From positions 122,579 through 186,578 of the forward strand of contig NZ_JAGSOV010000046.1 of the NCBI RefSeq assembly GCF_023898865.1: a DNA stretch of 64,000 bases, given 5' to 3'. Source of the stretch: Pseudonocardia humida. Its GTDB lineage: Bacteria; Actinomycetota; Actinomycetes; Mycobacteriales; Pseudonocardiaceae. The translations under genes and the position numbers were made by a program. The notes under the pieces are model-generated. The model saw nothing but the letters and a program-made list of their open reading frames with translations. It was not told the origin of the DNA and searched no databases. Every line of letters starts with the position of its first letter. Within the stretch, counting starts at the first letter, position 1. This document shows positions 40,122 through 48,742 of the stretch, piece by piece.

Positions 40122-41086
40122 GCCGGGTACACCTCGCTCAGGTGGCGCAGCATCGTCACGCCGGCCCGCCCGACCAGGCGCTGGCGGCGCACCGGCAACC
40201 CGTCCAGCCCGCGCAGGTACTCGCCGACGAAGTCGGCCCCGGCCGCCAGCGAGAGCGGCAGCCCCCCGGAGAAGCGCGGGTTGACCTCGGTGAAGCTGAA
40301 CCGGTCGGGGGCGGTCATGAAGCCATGGACGTTGGCCGGGCCGCGGAGGCCGACGGTGCGCAGCAGGTGCGCGACCGCGCAGCCGAGCGCGGGCGAGGCG
40401 AACGTCCGCCCGCGGGTGCTGATGCCCGCCTTGGTCTCCAGCCGCCACCGCGGGACGGCACCGGCCAGCCGCCCGGAACGGTCGACCAGCACGTCGACGG
40501 TGAACTCCGGGCCGGTGAGCCGGGTCTGCACGAGCGGGTCGGGCACCCGGCGCAGCGCCCAGCGGGCCTCGGTGACCGAGTCGACCGGGTGGACGTCGCG
40601 CGAGCCCCGGTCGAAGCGGGGCTTGACGATCCACGGCCCCGGCACGCTGTCCACGGCGCGGGCCCAGATCGCGCCGGGTTCGGTCGCCGGCACCGGGACG
40701 CCGCCGGCCGCGCAGGTGCGGGCGAAGGTCCACCTGTCGGTGCACGCGGCCACCGCCCGCGCGGGCGGCAGCCAGGTCCGCAGGCCGACCTCGGCGAGCA
40801 GCGCGGCGCCCTCGTGCAGGGCCGGTATCTCCTCGGCGACCGTGCAGACCAGCGCCGTGGCGCCGGTGCGGCCGGCCAGCTTGGCCAGTTGGGCGGCGAA
40901 GTCGGGGTCGTCGCCGTGCGGCAGGACGCCGGCGCCGGTGCCCAGGTGCAGCCCGACGGCGGTCGGATCGCAGTCGGCCGCGACGACCGGGCGCCGCCCG
41001 GCCAGCGCCCGGATGACGGCCACCCCCGCGGCGCCGCCCGCCCCGGTCACCAGTACCGGGTCGATGCTGGTGGAGGTCGTGCTCAT
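40118..41086 (-). CDS. ATP-grasp domain protein
   Basis: The protein has 322 aa from ATG 41086, with AAGGAG 5-6 nt upstream. It has an N-terminal Rossmann-like part (VLVTGAGGAAGVAVIRALAGRRPVVAADCDP), then ATP-grasp: WIVKPRFDRGSRDVHPV, FTVDVLVDRSGRLAGAVPRWRLETKAGI and FSFTEVNPRFSGGLPLSLAAG. It resembles carbamoyl-phosphate-synthase-like and PylC-like ligases that join a carboxylate to an amine. In this operon the likely target is a sugar-linked acid, inferred from the neighbouring stubs. It looks intact. Confidence 0.82.
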   Translation of the reverse strand: MSTTSTSIDPVLVTGAGGAAGVAVIRALAGRRPVVAADCDPTAVGLHLGTGAGVLPHGDDPDFAAQLAKLAGRTGATALVCTVAEEIPALHEGAALLAEVGLRTWLPPARAVAACTDRWTFARTCAAGGVPVPATEPGAIWARAVDSVPGPWIVKPRFDRGSRDVHPVDSVTEARWALRRVPDPLVQTRLTGPEFTVDVLVDRSGRLAGAVPRWRLETKAGISTRGRTFASPALGCAVAHLLRTVGLRGPANVHGFMTAPDRFSFTEVNPRFSGGLPLSLAAGADFVGEYLRGLDGLPVRRQRLVGRAGVTMLRHLSEVYPA

Positions 41087-41344
41087 CGCTCTCCTTCCAC
41101 GGCGAGGTCCCGGCCCAGCGCTGCGACCGGCGGTGTCGTGGGCGCGCGGCGGCGCGCCCGGGAACGCGGGCCGGGGCACCGGGACGGTGATCGGCCCGGC
41201 GGGCCGGAGATCGGCGGCGTGGCGCGCGGGCCGACGCGCTCCTCGTTGTGGCAGGCGATCAGCACGCTCAGCGACCGGGGGGTGCCCGGTCGGGTCGAGC
41301 CCGTCGCGCCCGGCCGCGGGCTGGTGGCGCCCCGCCGCGGTCAC
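41083..41344 (-). pseudogene. glycosyltransferase family 2 remnant
   Basis: A GTG at 41344 overlaps the PIG-L stub's stop as GTGA, and a stop at 41083 overlaps the ATP-grasp start as ATGA. Between them only 262 bp remain. In the second of two frames, SLSVLIACHNEERVG is a GT2 N-terminus (VSVVIPxxNEE). The first frame from the GTG gives MTAAGRHQPAAGRDG, so a frameshift separates the two. A GT2 gene is normally near 900 bp or more. The gene appears to have kept its ends and lost its middle. Confidence 0.6.
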
Positions 41345-41436
41345 GAGGGCCAGGTGGCGCGGGAAGAAGGCGGCAGCGCCGCGCCGCGGCCGAGCTCGAC
41401 GTCGTCTGGATGCGCGCCCACCGCGAGCACTCTCAT
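41341..41436 (-). pseudogene. PIG-L deacetylase N-terminal stub
   Basis: The frame has 31 codons from ATG 41436, which has a strong AGGAGG 8 nt upstream. MRVLAVGAHPDDVELGRGAAL carries the catalytic AHPDD motif of PIG-L (LmbE) de-N-acetylases, then ends after ten unrelated residues. A PIG-L protein is about 230 aa. The good ribosome binding site implies this was the first gene of the operon. Confidence 0.72.
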
Positions 41437-41766
41437 CGCGGTCCCCTCCTGCTGCAGCCGATCCCGGTGCACGTCCCCGACCGCGTCAGCCTGCCGCCGT
41501 CCCCACCGGCCGGGACCCTCCGAACGACGTAGGCGGGCTATGTCTTTCGTGGGAGGCCCGCGGCGCGGTCGGCTCGAACAGACGCGACCGGCGGAACCAG
41601 GCCCGTCGTGTCCCGGGGCCGGATCCACGTCCCGACGGGTCACCGTCGGCCGACGGCGGCGTGCTCGTGTCACGCTGCGCGTTCTCGCAGGTGGGTGCGG
41701 TACCCGAGCGGTGGAATCGGGTCCGCGGAGGTAGGCCCGCGGGGATCGGCGGGTCATCCTGGGTCG
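41437..41766. other. divergent intergenic region
   Basis: About 330 bp between the collapsed operon and the response regulator. It must carry promoters for both directions. A TATGTC hexamer near 41540 could be a -10 element but has no matching -35. Open frames through it have no protein-like features. Confidence 0.45.
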
Positions 41767-42495
41767 GTGATCGTCGGCCACCACGAGCAGCAGGCCGGCG
41801 TCGCGGCGGTCCGCCGGCTGGTGCTCGTCGACGACCACCGGATGTTCGCCGAGGCGCTGGCGCTGACCCTGTCCCACCAGCCCGACCTGCGGGTCGTCGA
41901 CCGGTGCTGCGCCGGTGAACCCGACCTCGTCACGCGGACGGCGGCGGCCCGGCCGGACGTCGTCGTGATCGACGTGGAGCCGCTGGGCTCCGCGGCGGCC
42001 GAGGTGGTGTCGGCGCTGCTCGCGGTGCAGCCGGGCGTGCGGATCGTCGTGCTCACCGGCAGCCGCGATCGGGCGCAGCTGGTCGACGCGGTGCGCGCCG
42101 GTGCGGTCGGCTGGCTCACCAAGGGCTGCACCGCGGCCGACCTGCTGGCCGCGGTCCGCGGGGTCTGCCGCGGCGAGGCCAGCCTGTCGCCCGCCGACCT
42201 GGGCGTCGTGCTCGGCGCGCTGCGGGCCGAGGTCGACCCGGGGGCGCGGCGGGCCGATCCGCTGGCCGTGCTCAGCCGCCAGGAACGCCGGGTGCTGGCC
42301 GAGCTGGTCGACGGGGCGCGTGGCGCGCAGATCGCCGCGGCGCTCGGGGTCTCGACGGGCACGGTCCGCACCCACATGAACAAGCTGTTCGGCAAGCTGG
42401 GCGTGCACAGCAGGTTGGAGGCCGTCCGGGTGGCGAGGACGGCGGGCATGCGTCCTCGGGTCGCGGCCGACGGCTACCCGGATGGGCGGAATTAG
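41767..42495 (+). CDS. LuxR-family (NarL-type) response regulator
   Basis: The protein has 242 aa from GTG 41767. Residues 18-135 are a receiver domain: LVLVDDHRMFAEAL (acid pair), the phospho-acceptor Asp in VVVIDVEPLGS, VVLTGS and the Lys in WLTKGC. Residues 175-230 are the LuxR HTH (LSRQERRVLAELVDGARGAQIAAALGVSTGTVRTHMNKLFGKLGVHSRLEAV). It precedes a histidine kinase gene and diverges from the ATP-grasp operon, so it may control that operon, an inference from position. Confidence 0.88.
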   Translation: MIVGHHEQQAGVAAVRRLVLVDDHRMFAEALALTLSHQPDLRVVDRCCAGEPDLVTRTAAARPDVVVIDVEPLGSAAAEVVSALLAVQPGVRIVVLTGSRDRAQLVDAVRAGAVGWLTKGCTAADLLAAVRGVCRGEASLSPADLGVVLGALRAEVDPGARRADPLAVLSRQERRVLAELVDGARGAQIAAALGVSTGTVRTHMNKLFGKLGVHSRLEAVRVARTAGMRPRVAADGYPDGRN

Positions 42496-42508
42496 GCTTT
42501 CCGAGGTA

Positions 42509-42535
42509 TTCGACTACGACATGTGGCGTAATACT
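42509..42535 (+). promoter_or_regulatory. possible promoter in an AT-rich gap
   Basis: The 48-bp gap between the response regulator and the kinase is AT-rich for this genome. TAATACT at 42529-42535 is a good -10 match; TTCGAC at 42509 is a weak -35 at a short spacing. The gap suggests the kinase and second regulator have their own promoter. Confidence 0.3.
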
Positions 42536-42543
42536 CACTCTTC

Positions 42544-43308
42544 GTGGTTCGACGGATGAGCGTGCGCAGGTCCTCCGAGTCGTTCCCGGCCATCCCGACG
42601 CAGCGGTGCGGCGTCCCCCCGCACCTGGACGAGTGGGGCGTCGTGCCCGCGCAGCGCAGCGCGGACGAGCCGCCCGCCCCCACCGGCGAGGACGACGTGC
42701 GCGACGAACTGCGCCACCTGCGCGGCCTCGTGCACGACCTCGGCAACGGTCTGTCGACCATGGCCCTGCTGCTGGAGGCCGCCCGCGACGGCGCGGTTCC
42801 CACGTTCGGCCTGCTGGAGCTCATCGAGCAGGAGACCGCGCGGCTGCTGGCCGTAGCGCACAGCGGCCGTCCGGAGCCCGCGGCGCCCGGCGACGAGCCG
42901 GACGAGATCGGCGTGCGCGACGTCCTGGCGCCGATCGCGCGCCTCGCCGGGCACGCCGGGCACGCCGGGCGGGCCCGGGTGCGGCTGCTGCCCGGGCCCG
43001 ACGTCGCGGTCCGGGTCGACCGGGCCGCCCTCTCACGGGTGGTCGGCAACCTCGTGGACAACGCCGTCCGCGCGGCCGGACCGGGCGGCAGCGTGCGGCT
43101 CGCGACCCACCCGTCGCGGGCCGACGGGGTCGTCGCCATCGACGTCGTCGACGACGGCCCCGGCTTCCCGCACGGGCCGCGCGGCTCGTCCGGGCTCGGG
43201 CTGGAGCTGGTCGGCAGGCTGCTCGCGGCCTGCGGCGGGCGCCTGGAGCTGGACGCGGTCGCCCCGCACGGCACCCGGGCCCGGGTCCTGCTGCCGGCGG
43301 TGGGGTGA
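42544..43308 (+). CDS. soluble sensor histidine kinase-like protein
   Basis: The protein has 254 aa from GTG 42544 (ATG 42556 possible). It lacks membrane segments and a sensor domain. Residues 60-85 give an H-box-like helix (DDVRDELRHLRGLVHDLGNGLSTMALLLEA, His in LVHDLGNG). Residues 140-250 are the HATPase: N-box NLVDNAVRAAGPGG, G1 DVVDDGPGFP, G2 GSSGLGLELVGRLLAACGG. The lack of a sensor implies it receives a signal from a partner or the cytoplasm. It is flanked by two response regulators. Confidence 0.8.
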   Translation: MVRRMSVRRSSESFPAIPTQRCGVPPHLDEWGVVPAQRSADEPPAPTGEDDVRDELRHLRGLVHDLGNGLSTMALLLEAARDGAVPTFGLLELIEQETARLLAVAHSGRPEPAAPGDEPDEIGVRDVLAPIARLAGHAGHAGRARVRLLPGPDVAVRVDRAALSRVVGNLVDNAVRAAGPGGSVRLATHPSRADGVVAIDVVDDGPGFPHGPRGSSGLGLELVGRLLAACGGRLELDAVAPHGTRARVLLPAVG

Positions 43309-43315
43309 TCCGACG

Positions 43316-43978
43316 GTGCTCGAACCCGTCCCGAGCTGGGCGGACGTCGTGCTCTGCGACGACCACCCGGTGTTCACCGACGCCCTCGGCGCCGTCCTGA
43401 CCCACCACGGCCTCCGCGTGCGCGCCGTCGCCCACCGGGCCGCCGACGTCGTCGGCGTGGTCGTGGCGCACCGCCCGCAGGTCTGCGTCGTCGACCGGCA
43501 CTTCGCCGACGGCGACGGCCTGGCCGAGCTGCCCCGGGTGCGGGCGGCCAGCCCGGCCACGCGGGTCGTGCTGCTCACCGCCGACCGCGACCCGGACACC
43601 GCGCGGCGGGCGCTGGCCGCCGGTGCGGCCGGGTACCTGTGCAAGACCGCCGGGGTCTCCGCGCTGGTCTCGACGATCACCAGGGTGGCCCAGGGCGAGG
43701 TCGTGACCGGCGCCGTCCCGGCGCCGCTCTCCCCGGTGCGCGCGGCGGAGCACGTCGAGGCCCACCGGCTGGCCGGCTACCTCACGCCCCGCGAGCGCGA
43801 CTGCCTGGCGATGATGGTCGACGGGCTGGGCACGGCCGCGATCGCCGCCCGGCTCGGTGTCTCGGCCGCCACCGCGCGCACCTACGCGCAGGCCGTGCTG
43901 ACCAAGCTCGGCGTGCACTCCCGGCTGGAGGCGGCCGCGTTCGCGGTGCGCCACGCCCTGCTCGACCCGTCGGCCTGA
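43316..43978 (+). CDS. LuxR-family (NarL-type) response regulator
   Basis: The protein has 220 aa from GTG 43316. The receiver domain has DVVLCDDHPVFTDALGAVL, the phospho-acceptor Asp in VCVVDRHFADGDG, VVLLTADRD and the Lys in YLCKTAG. The C-terminal HTH is LTPRERDCLAMMVDGLGTAAIAARLGVSAATARTYAQAVLTKLGVHSRLEA. It lies 7 bp after the kinase and is likely its partner. It differs from the regulator at 41767 in length and sequence, so the kinase may serve two outputs. Confidence 0.88.
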   Translation: MLEPVPSWADVVLCDDHPVFTDALGAVLTHHGLRVRAVAHRAADVVGVVVAHRPQVCVVDRHFADGDGLAELPRVRAASPATRVVLLTADRDPDTARRALAAGAAGYLCKTAGVSALVSTITRVAQGEVVTGAVPAPLSPVRAAEHVEAHRLAGYLTPRERDCLAMMVDGLGTAAIAARLGVSAATARTYAQAVLTKLGVHSRLEAAAFAVRHALLDPSA

Positions 43979-44368
43979 GCGGTGTCGGCCCCGGCCACGG
44001 ACCCGCCCCGCCGCCGCGGCGGCGCCCGTGGCCGGCCGTCGGGGCCACCCGGATGCCGTCCGGGCCGACCGGCTCAGCCCCGCGTGGGGGGTCTGGCACC
44101 CCGACGCACTCGCCCAGCTCCGGCCGGTTCGGGACGAGCTGGGCCCGCCCGACTGGGGCCGGACGGCCCCCGCCGTGGACCGTGGACGACCCCGGCTTCC
44201 GCGCGCCGGCCGCGGCCACCGGCCGTGCGCCGCGCCCCGCCCGCTGACCGCCGTCGGGACGACCCCGGGCGGCCATTACCATCGGCGACAGCGCAGTCGC
44301 CGTCCCACACGCCGCAGCGCCCGTTGACCTGCAGTACCCGCTGAACGTCCGGAGATGACCGCATCCTC
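43979..44368 (+). other. intergenic region before pheS
   Basis: About 390 bp with no gene I can support. TACCAT at 44277-44282 is a possible -10 for pheS, with a weak -35 near 44254; TTGACC at 44324 is a -35-like hexamer without a -10. No Phe-rich leader peptide or T-box is visible. Confidence 0.4.
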
Positions 44369-45430
44369 ATGTCGCCCGATGTCGCCGGCCCCGACCTGAA
44401 GCCCGGCTCGCTGTCCGAAGCGGCCCTGCAGGAGGCCGTCCGCGACGCCGTGGCCGCCTTCGCCGCCGCGAGCGACCTGGCCGCCCTGGCCGCGGTCCGG
44501 CCCGCCCACCTGGGCGACCGCGCCCCGCTGCTGCTCGCCCGCCGCGAGCTGGGCTCGCTGCCCGGCCCGGAGCGCGCCGACGCGGGCAAGCGGGTCAACG
44601 CCGCCCGCCAGCAGGCCCAGGAGGCGTTCGACGCCCGCCGCACCCAGCTCGCCGCCGAGCGCGACGCCCGCGTGCTCGTCGAGGAGTCCGTCGACGTCAC
44701 CCTGCCCGTCGACCGCGCCCCCCGCGGCGCGCGGCACCCGCTCACCCAGATCTCCGAGCGGATCGCCGACGTGTTCGTCGGGATGGGCTGGGAGGTCGCC
44801 GAGGGCCCCGAGGTCGAGTCGTCCTGGCTCAACTTCGACGCCCTCAACTTCGCCAAGGACCACCCCGCCCGCACCATGCAGGACACCTTCTACCTGGGCG
44901 ACTCCGAGACCTCCGGGCTGGTCCTGCGCACCCACACCTCGCCGGTGCAGATCCGGTCCCTGCTCGAGCGCGACCTGCCCGTCTACGTGGTCTGCCCCGG
45001 TCGCACGTTCCGCACGGACGCCCTGGACGCCACCCACACCCCGGTGTTCCACCAGGTCGAGGGCCTGGCCATCGACAAGGGCCTGACCATGGCCCACCTC
45101 AAGGGCACCCTCGACGCGTTCGCCCGGGCGATGTTCGGCACCGAGTCCAGGATCCGGCTGCGCCCGTCGTACTTCCCGTTCACCGAGCCCTCCGCGGAGC
45201 CCGACGTCTGGTTCCCGCAGAAGAAGGGCGGCGCGGGCTGGGTCGAGTGGGGCGGCTGCGGGATGGTCCACCCCAACGTCCTGCGCGCCTGCGGCATCGA
45301 CCCCGACGTCTACTCCGGCTTCGCCTTCGGCATGGGCCTGGAGCGCACGCTGATGTTCCGCAACGGCATCCCCGACATGCACGACATGGTCGAGGGCGAC
45401 GTCCGGTTCAGCCGCGCGTTCGGCGTCTGA
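44369..45430 (+). CDS. pheS: phenylalanyl-tRNA synthetase alpha subunit
   Basis: The protein has 353 aa. The N-terminal 90 residues are the tRNA-binding coiled coil (DLAALAAVRPAHLGDRAPLLLARRELGSL), and the rest is the class II catalytic core: HPLTQISERIADVFVGMGWEVAEGPEVESSWLNFDALNFAKDHPARTMQDTFYL, motif 2 VVCPGRTFRTDALDATHTPVFHQVEGL, and motif 3 SGFAFGMGLERTLMFRNGIPD. It charges tRNA-Phe as an alpha2-beta2 enzyme with PheT, encoded 32 bp downstream. Confidence 0.97.
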   Translation: MSPDVAGPDLKPGSLSEAALQEAVRDAVAAFAAASDLAALAAVRPAHLGDRAPLLLARRELGSLPGPERADAGKRVNAARQQAQEAFDARRTQLAAERDARVLVEESVDVTLPVDRAPRGARHPLTQISERIADVFVGMGWEVAEGPEVESSWLNFDALNFAKDHPARTMQDTFYLGDSETSGLVLRTHTSPVQIRSLLERDLPVYVVCPGRTFRTDALDATHTPVFHQVEGLAIDKGLTMAHLKGTLDAFARAMFGTESRIRLRPSYFPFTEPSAEPDVWFPQKKGGAGWVEWGGCGMVHPNVLRACGIDPDVYSGFAFGMGLERTLMFRNGIPDMHDMVEGDVRFSRAFGV

Positions 45431-45462
45431 CCCTTCTCTTCCCAGCTCTACTAGGAGTTCCC

Positions 45463-47955
45463 GTGCGGGTCCCGCAGTCCTGGCTGGCCGAGCTGCTCGG
45501 CGAGCTGCCCGGCGTCGACGACGTCGCCGAGGCGTTCGTGCGCGTCGGCTTCGAGGTCGAGGAGGTGCACCGGGCGCCGGAGGTCACCGGCCCGCTCGTC
45601 GTCGGGCGCGTGCGCGAGATCGAGGAGCTGACCGGGCTCAAGAAGCCCATCCGGTGGTGCCAGGTGCAGGTCGGCGCCGACCAGGTCAACGGCATCATCT
45701 GCGGCGCCGGCAACTTCGTCGTCGACGACCTCGTCGTCGTCGCGCTGCCCGGCTCGGTGCTGCCCGGCGGGTTCGAGATCTCCGCGCGCAAGACCTACGG
45801 CCACGTCTCCGACGGCATGATCTGCTCGGCCACCGAGCTGGGGATCGGCAACGACCACGCCGGCATCCTCGTGCTGCCCCCGGGCACCGGCGAGCCCGGC
45901 GACGAGGCCCGCCCGCTGCTCGGGATCGACCCCCGGGCCCCGGACGCCGTCGTCGAGCTCGACGTCAACCCCGACAGCGGCTACTGCTTCTCGGTGCGCG
46001 GGCTGGCCCGCGAGCTGGCCGCCTCGCTGGACCGCGAGTACGTCGACCCGGCCGGCTGGTACTACGTCGCCGACGGCGACGGCGAGGCCTGGACCGTCCG
46101 GCTGGACGACCCGGGCTGCGCGCGGTTCTGCGCGCGCCGCGTCGACGGCGTCGACCTCGCCGCGCCCAGCCCCTGGTGGATGCAGCGGCGGCTGCTCGCC
46201 GCCGGGATGCGGCCCATCTCGCTGGTCGTCGACGTCACCAACTACGTGATGATCGAGCTGGGCCAGCCGCTGCACGCCTACGACGCCGCCCGGCTGTCCG
46301 GGCCCATCGTGGTCCGCCGCGCGGCCGCGGGCGAGAAGCTCACCACCCTCGACGACGTCGAGCGCACCCTCGACCCCGACGACCTGCTCATCACCGACGA
46401 CTCCGGGCCGATCGGCCTGGCCGGCGTCATGGGCGGGGCGAGCACCGAGATCGCCGGGCCCGGCGCAGGCGGCACCGTCGACGTGCTGCTGGAGGCCGCG
46501 CACTTCCAGCCGGCCGTCGTCGCCCGCACGGCGCGGCGGCACAAGCTGCCCAGCGAGGCGTCCAAGCGCTTCGAGCGCGTGGTCGACCCGGAGCTGCCGC
46601 CGATCGCCCTGGAGCGGGCGGTGCAGCTGCTCGCCGAACACGGCGGGGGCCGCCCGGTCGACGCCCGCACCGACGTCGGCGCGGCCCCCGCCCGCGCGGC
46701 CATCACCATGCCCCTCGACCTGCCCGACCGCGTCGCCGGCGTCGAGTACCCCTCCGGTGCGACCACCCACCGGCTGCGCCAGGTCGGCTGCAAGATCGAC
46801 CTGCTGCTCGGCGAGGACGGCGCGGGCAGCGTGCAGGTCGTGCCGCCGTCCTGGCGACCCGACCTCACCCAGCCCGCCGACCTGGTCGAGGAGGTCCTGC
46901 GGCTGGAGGGCTACGACACCATCCCGTCGGTGCTGCCCGCCGCGCCGCCCGGGCGCGGGCTCACCGAGGGCCAGCTGCGCAGGCGCGCGGTCTCGCGGGC
47001 GCTCGCCGAGGCGGGCTACGTCGAGGTGCTGCCGTTCCCGTTCGTCGGCCCGGCCACCTGGGAGGCCTTCGGCCTGCCCGAGGGCGACGTCCGCCGGCGC
47101 ACCGTGCCGGTGCTCAACCCGCTCGACGCGGACCGCGCCGGGGTGAGCACCACCCTGCTGCCCGGCCTGCTGGAGATGCTCGGCCGCAACCGCTCGCGCG
47201 GCTCGGTCGACCTCGCCCTGTACCACATCGGGCAGGTCACCCTGCCGCACGCGCAGCCGGTGCCGATGCCCGACCCGGGGGTGCAGGACCGCCCGAGCGA
47301 CGCCGAGTACGCCCAGATCAAGGCCGCGCTGCCGGCCCAGCCGCTGCACGTGGCCGCGGTGCTGGCCGGCAACCGGGAGCCGTCGGGCTGGTGGGGCCGC
47401 GGCCGCGCGGCCTCCTGGGAGGACGCGGTCGCCGCGGCCCGGCTCGTCGGCCGCGTCGCCGGGGTCGAGCTGCGGGTCACCAAGGCCGAGCTGGCGCCCT
47501 GGCACCCGGGCCGGTGCGCGGCCCTGCGCGTCGGCGACTGGGTCGTCGGGCACGCGGGCGAGCTGCACCCGAAGGTCGTCGAGGCCCTGGAGCTGCCGTC
47601 GCGCACCTGCGCCATGGAGCTCAACCTCGACGGCATCCCGCTCATCGAGTCCCGGCCCGCCCCGCACGTGTCGCCCTACCCGCCGATCTCGGTCGACGTG
47701 GCCCTCGTCGCGGGCGCGGACGTGCCCGCCGCCGAGCTGGCCGACGCGCTGGCCGACGGGGCGGGCGAGCTCGTCGAAGACGTCCGGCTGTTCGACGTCT
47801 ACGCGGGGGAGCAGGTCGGCGAGGGCCGCCGGTCGCTGGCGTACACGCTGCGCTTCCGGGCCCCCGACCGCACCCTGACCAGCGACGAGGCCAACTCCGC
47901 CCGCGACGCGGCGGTGGCCGTGGCGGCCGACCGCTACGGCGTCACCCTGCGCTGA
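45463..47955 (+). CDS. pheT: phenylalanyl-tRNA synthetase beta subunit
   Basis: The protein has 830 aa from GTG 45463 with AGGAG upstream. Domains in order: N-terminal region, tRNA-binding (OB) at about 40-150 (RWCQVQVGADQVNGIICGAGNFVVDDLVVVALPGSVLPGGFEI), B3/B4 editing region near 210-370 (VVDVTNYVMIELGQPLHAYDAARL), B5 near 400-480, the catalytic-like core, and a C-terminal anticodon-binding FDX-ACB domain (YPPISVDVALVAGADVPAAELADALADGAGELVEDVRLFDVYAGEQVGEGRRSLAYTLRFRAPDRTL). It joins PheS in the cytosol. Confidence 0.97.
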   Translation: MRVPQSWLAELLGELPGVDDVAEAFVRVGFEVEEVHRAPEVTGPLVVGRVREIEELTGLKKPIRWCQVQVGADQVNGIICGAGNFVVDDLVVVALPGSVLPGGFEISARKTYGHVSDGMICSATELGIGNDHAGILVLPPGTGEPGDEARPLLGIDPRAPDAVVELDVNPDSGYCFSVRGLARELAASLDREYVDPAGWYYVADGDGEAWTVRLDDPGCARFCARRVDGVDLAAPSPWWMQRRLLAAGMRPISLVVDVTNYVMIELGQPLHAYDAARLSGPIVVRRAAAGEKLTTLDDVERTLDPDDLLITDDSGPIGLAGVMGGASTEIAGPGAGGTVDVLLEAAHFQPAVVARTARRHKLPSEASKRFERVVDPELPPIALERAVQLLAEHGGGRPVDARTDVGAAPARAAITMPLDLPDRVAGVEYPSGATTHRLRQVGCKIDLLLGEDGAGSVQVVPPSWRPDLTQPADLVEEVLRLEGYDTIPSVLPAAPPGRGLTEGQLRRRAVSRALAEAGYVEVLPFPFVGPATWEAFGLPEGDVRRRTVPVLNPLDADRAGVSTTLLPGLLEMLGRNRSRGSVDLALYHIGQVTLPHAQPVPMPDPGVQDRPSDAEYAQIKAALPAQPLHVAAVLAGNREPSGWWGRGRAASWEDAVAAARLVGRVAGVELRVTKAELAPWHPGRCAALRVGDWVVGHAGELHPKVVEALELPSRTCAMELNLDGIPLIESRPAPHVSPYPPISVDVALVAGADVPAAELADALADGAGELVEDVRLFDVYAGEQVGEGRRSLAYTLRFRAPDRTLTSDEANSARDAAVAVAADRYGVTLR

Positions 47956-47956
47956 G

Positions 47957-48619
47957 CTACTCCACGCGGTCGAGGGCGGCGCGCCCCGCGGCGCGCCAGG
48001 CGTCGTCGTCCGGCTCGCGGAAGGCGACCGCGACGGTGACCAGGAAGCGCTGTCCCGCCACGTAGAGCGTCGGGCCGGTGCGGGCCATGACGATCGCGGC
48101 CGCCTCGCCGACCCCGTCGAGCGGGCGCGCGCCGTCGCGGGCGCGGACGGCCTCGGCCGGGGAGCCCCCGCGCACCTCGTAGACGTTCATCAGGACCTGC
48201 TGGTTCTCGCCCTGGACCGCGACGCAGCCCGGGGCCGGCGTCTCCTCCGGGCCCGGCACGGAGGTCATCACGGTCCGCTCGACCGGCAGGCGGACCAGGG
48301 CCTCGGCCTCCGGGGCGCTCAGCACGCACTCGTCGGCGACCGCGTCGGGCACCAGGGCGACCGACGGCGCCTGGTCCTTGTCGCGCTGGCCGGGGACCGG
48401 GCCGTAGAGCGGGGCGGCCGGTTCGCCGTCGCCGCCACCGTCGCTGGTGCCGCCACCGTCGCCGTCGCCGACCTGGCCGTCGGTCGAGGCGCCGGTACCG
48501 GTGGACCCGGTGGCCCCCGTCCCCGGGTCGCCGTCGCGCCCGGAGCCGTCGTTGCCCGCGATGAGCACCGCCGCCAGCACGACGGCGGCCACGACGCCCC
48601 CGCTCTTGCCCTTGGCCAT
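47957..48619 (-). CDS. membrane-anchored protein with Gly/Asp linker
   Basis: The protein has 220 aa. It begins with a short Lys-rich stretch and one hydrophobic segment (GGVVAAVVLAAVLIAG), then a 50-residue Gly/Asp/Ser/Thr linker, then a compact domain with four Cys-spaced turns (ADECVLSAPEAEALVRLPVERTV, PAPGCVAVQGENQQVLMNVYEVRGG, RTGPTLYVAGQRFLVTVAVAF). Topology: inner anchor, outer domain, the two Cys possibly bridged. I do not recognise the family; the layout is common for mycobacterial DUF3558-like proteins. It converges on pheT with a 1-bp gap. Confidence 0.62.
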   Translation of the reverse strand: MAKGKSGGVVAAVVLAAVLIAGNDGSGRDGDPGTGATGSTGTGASTDGQVGDGDGGGTSDGGGDGEPAAPLYGPVPGQRDKDQAPSVALVPDAVADECVLSAPEAEALVRLPVERTVMTSVPGPEETPAPGCVAVQGENQQVLMNVYEVRGGSPAEAVRARDGARPLDGVGEAAAIVMARTGPTLYVAGQRFLVTVAVAFREPDDDAWRAAGRAALDRVE

Positions 48620-48742
48620 CCGCAGAACGTATGAAGCGCTGGGTCCGGCCGCCGGGCGTTTCGCCGAGGACCCGCCGGACGGACCAGCCCTCGGCGAGCT
48701 GATTGCGACGATCAGGCCTCTGTCACCACCCGAACAGCGGAA

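Noticed and set aside
41608..41766. Upstream extension of the response regulator from 41608
   Set aside because: The added residues are not part of the receiver domain, and the GTG at 41767 is at the usual distance from the first motif.
43982..44344. Open frames between the second response regulator and pheS
   Set aside because: Pro/Arg-rich, no motif, no ribosome binding site.
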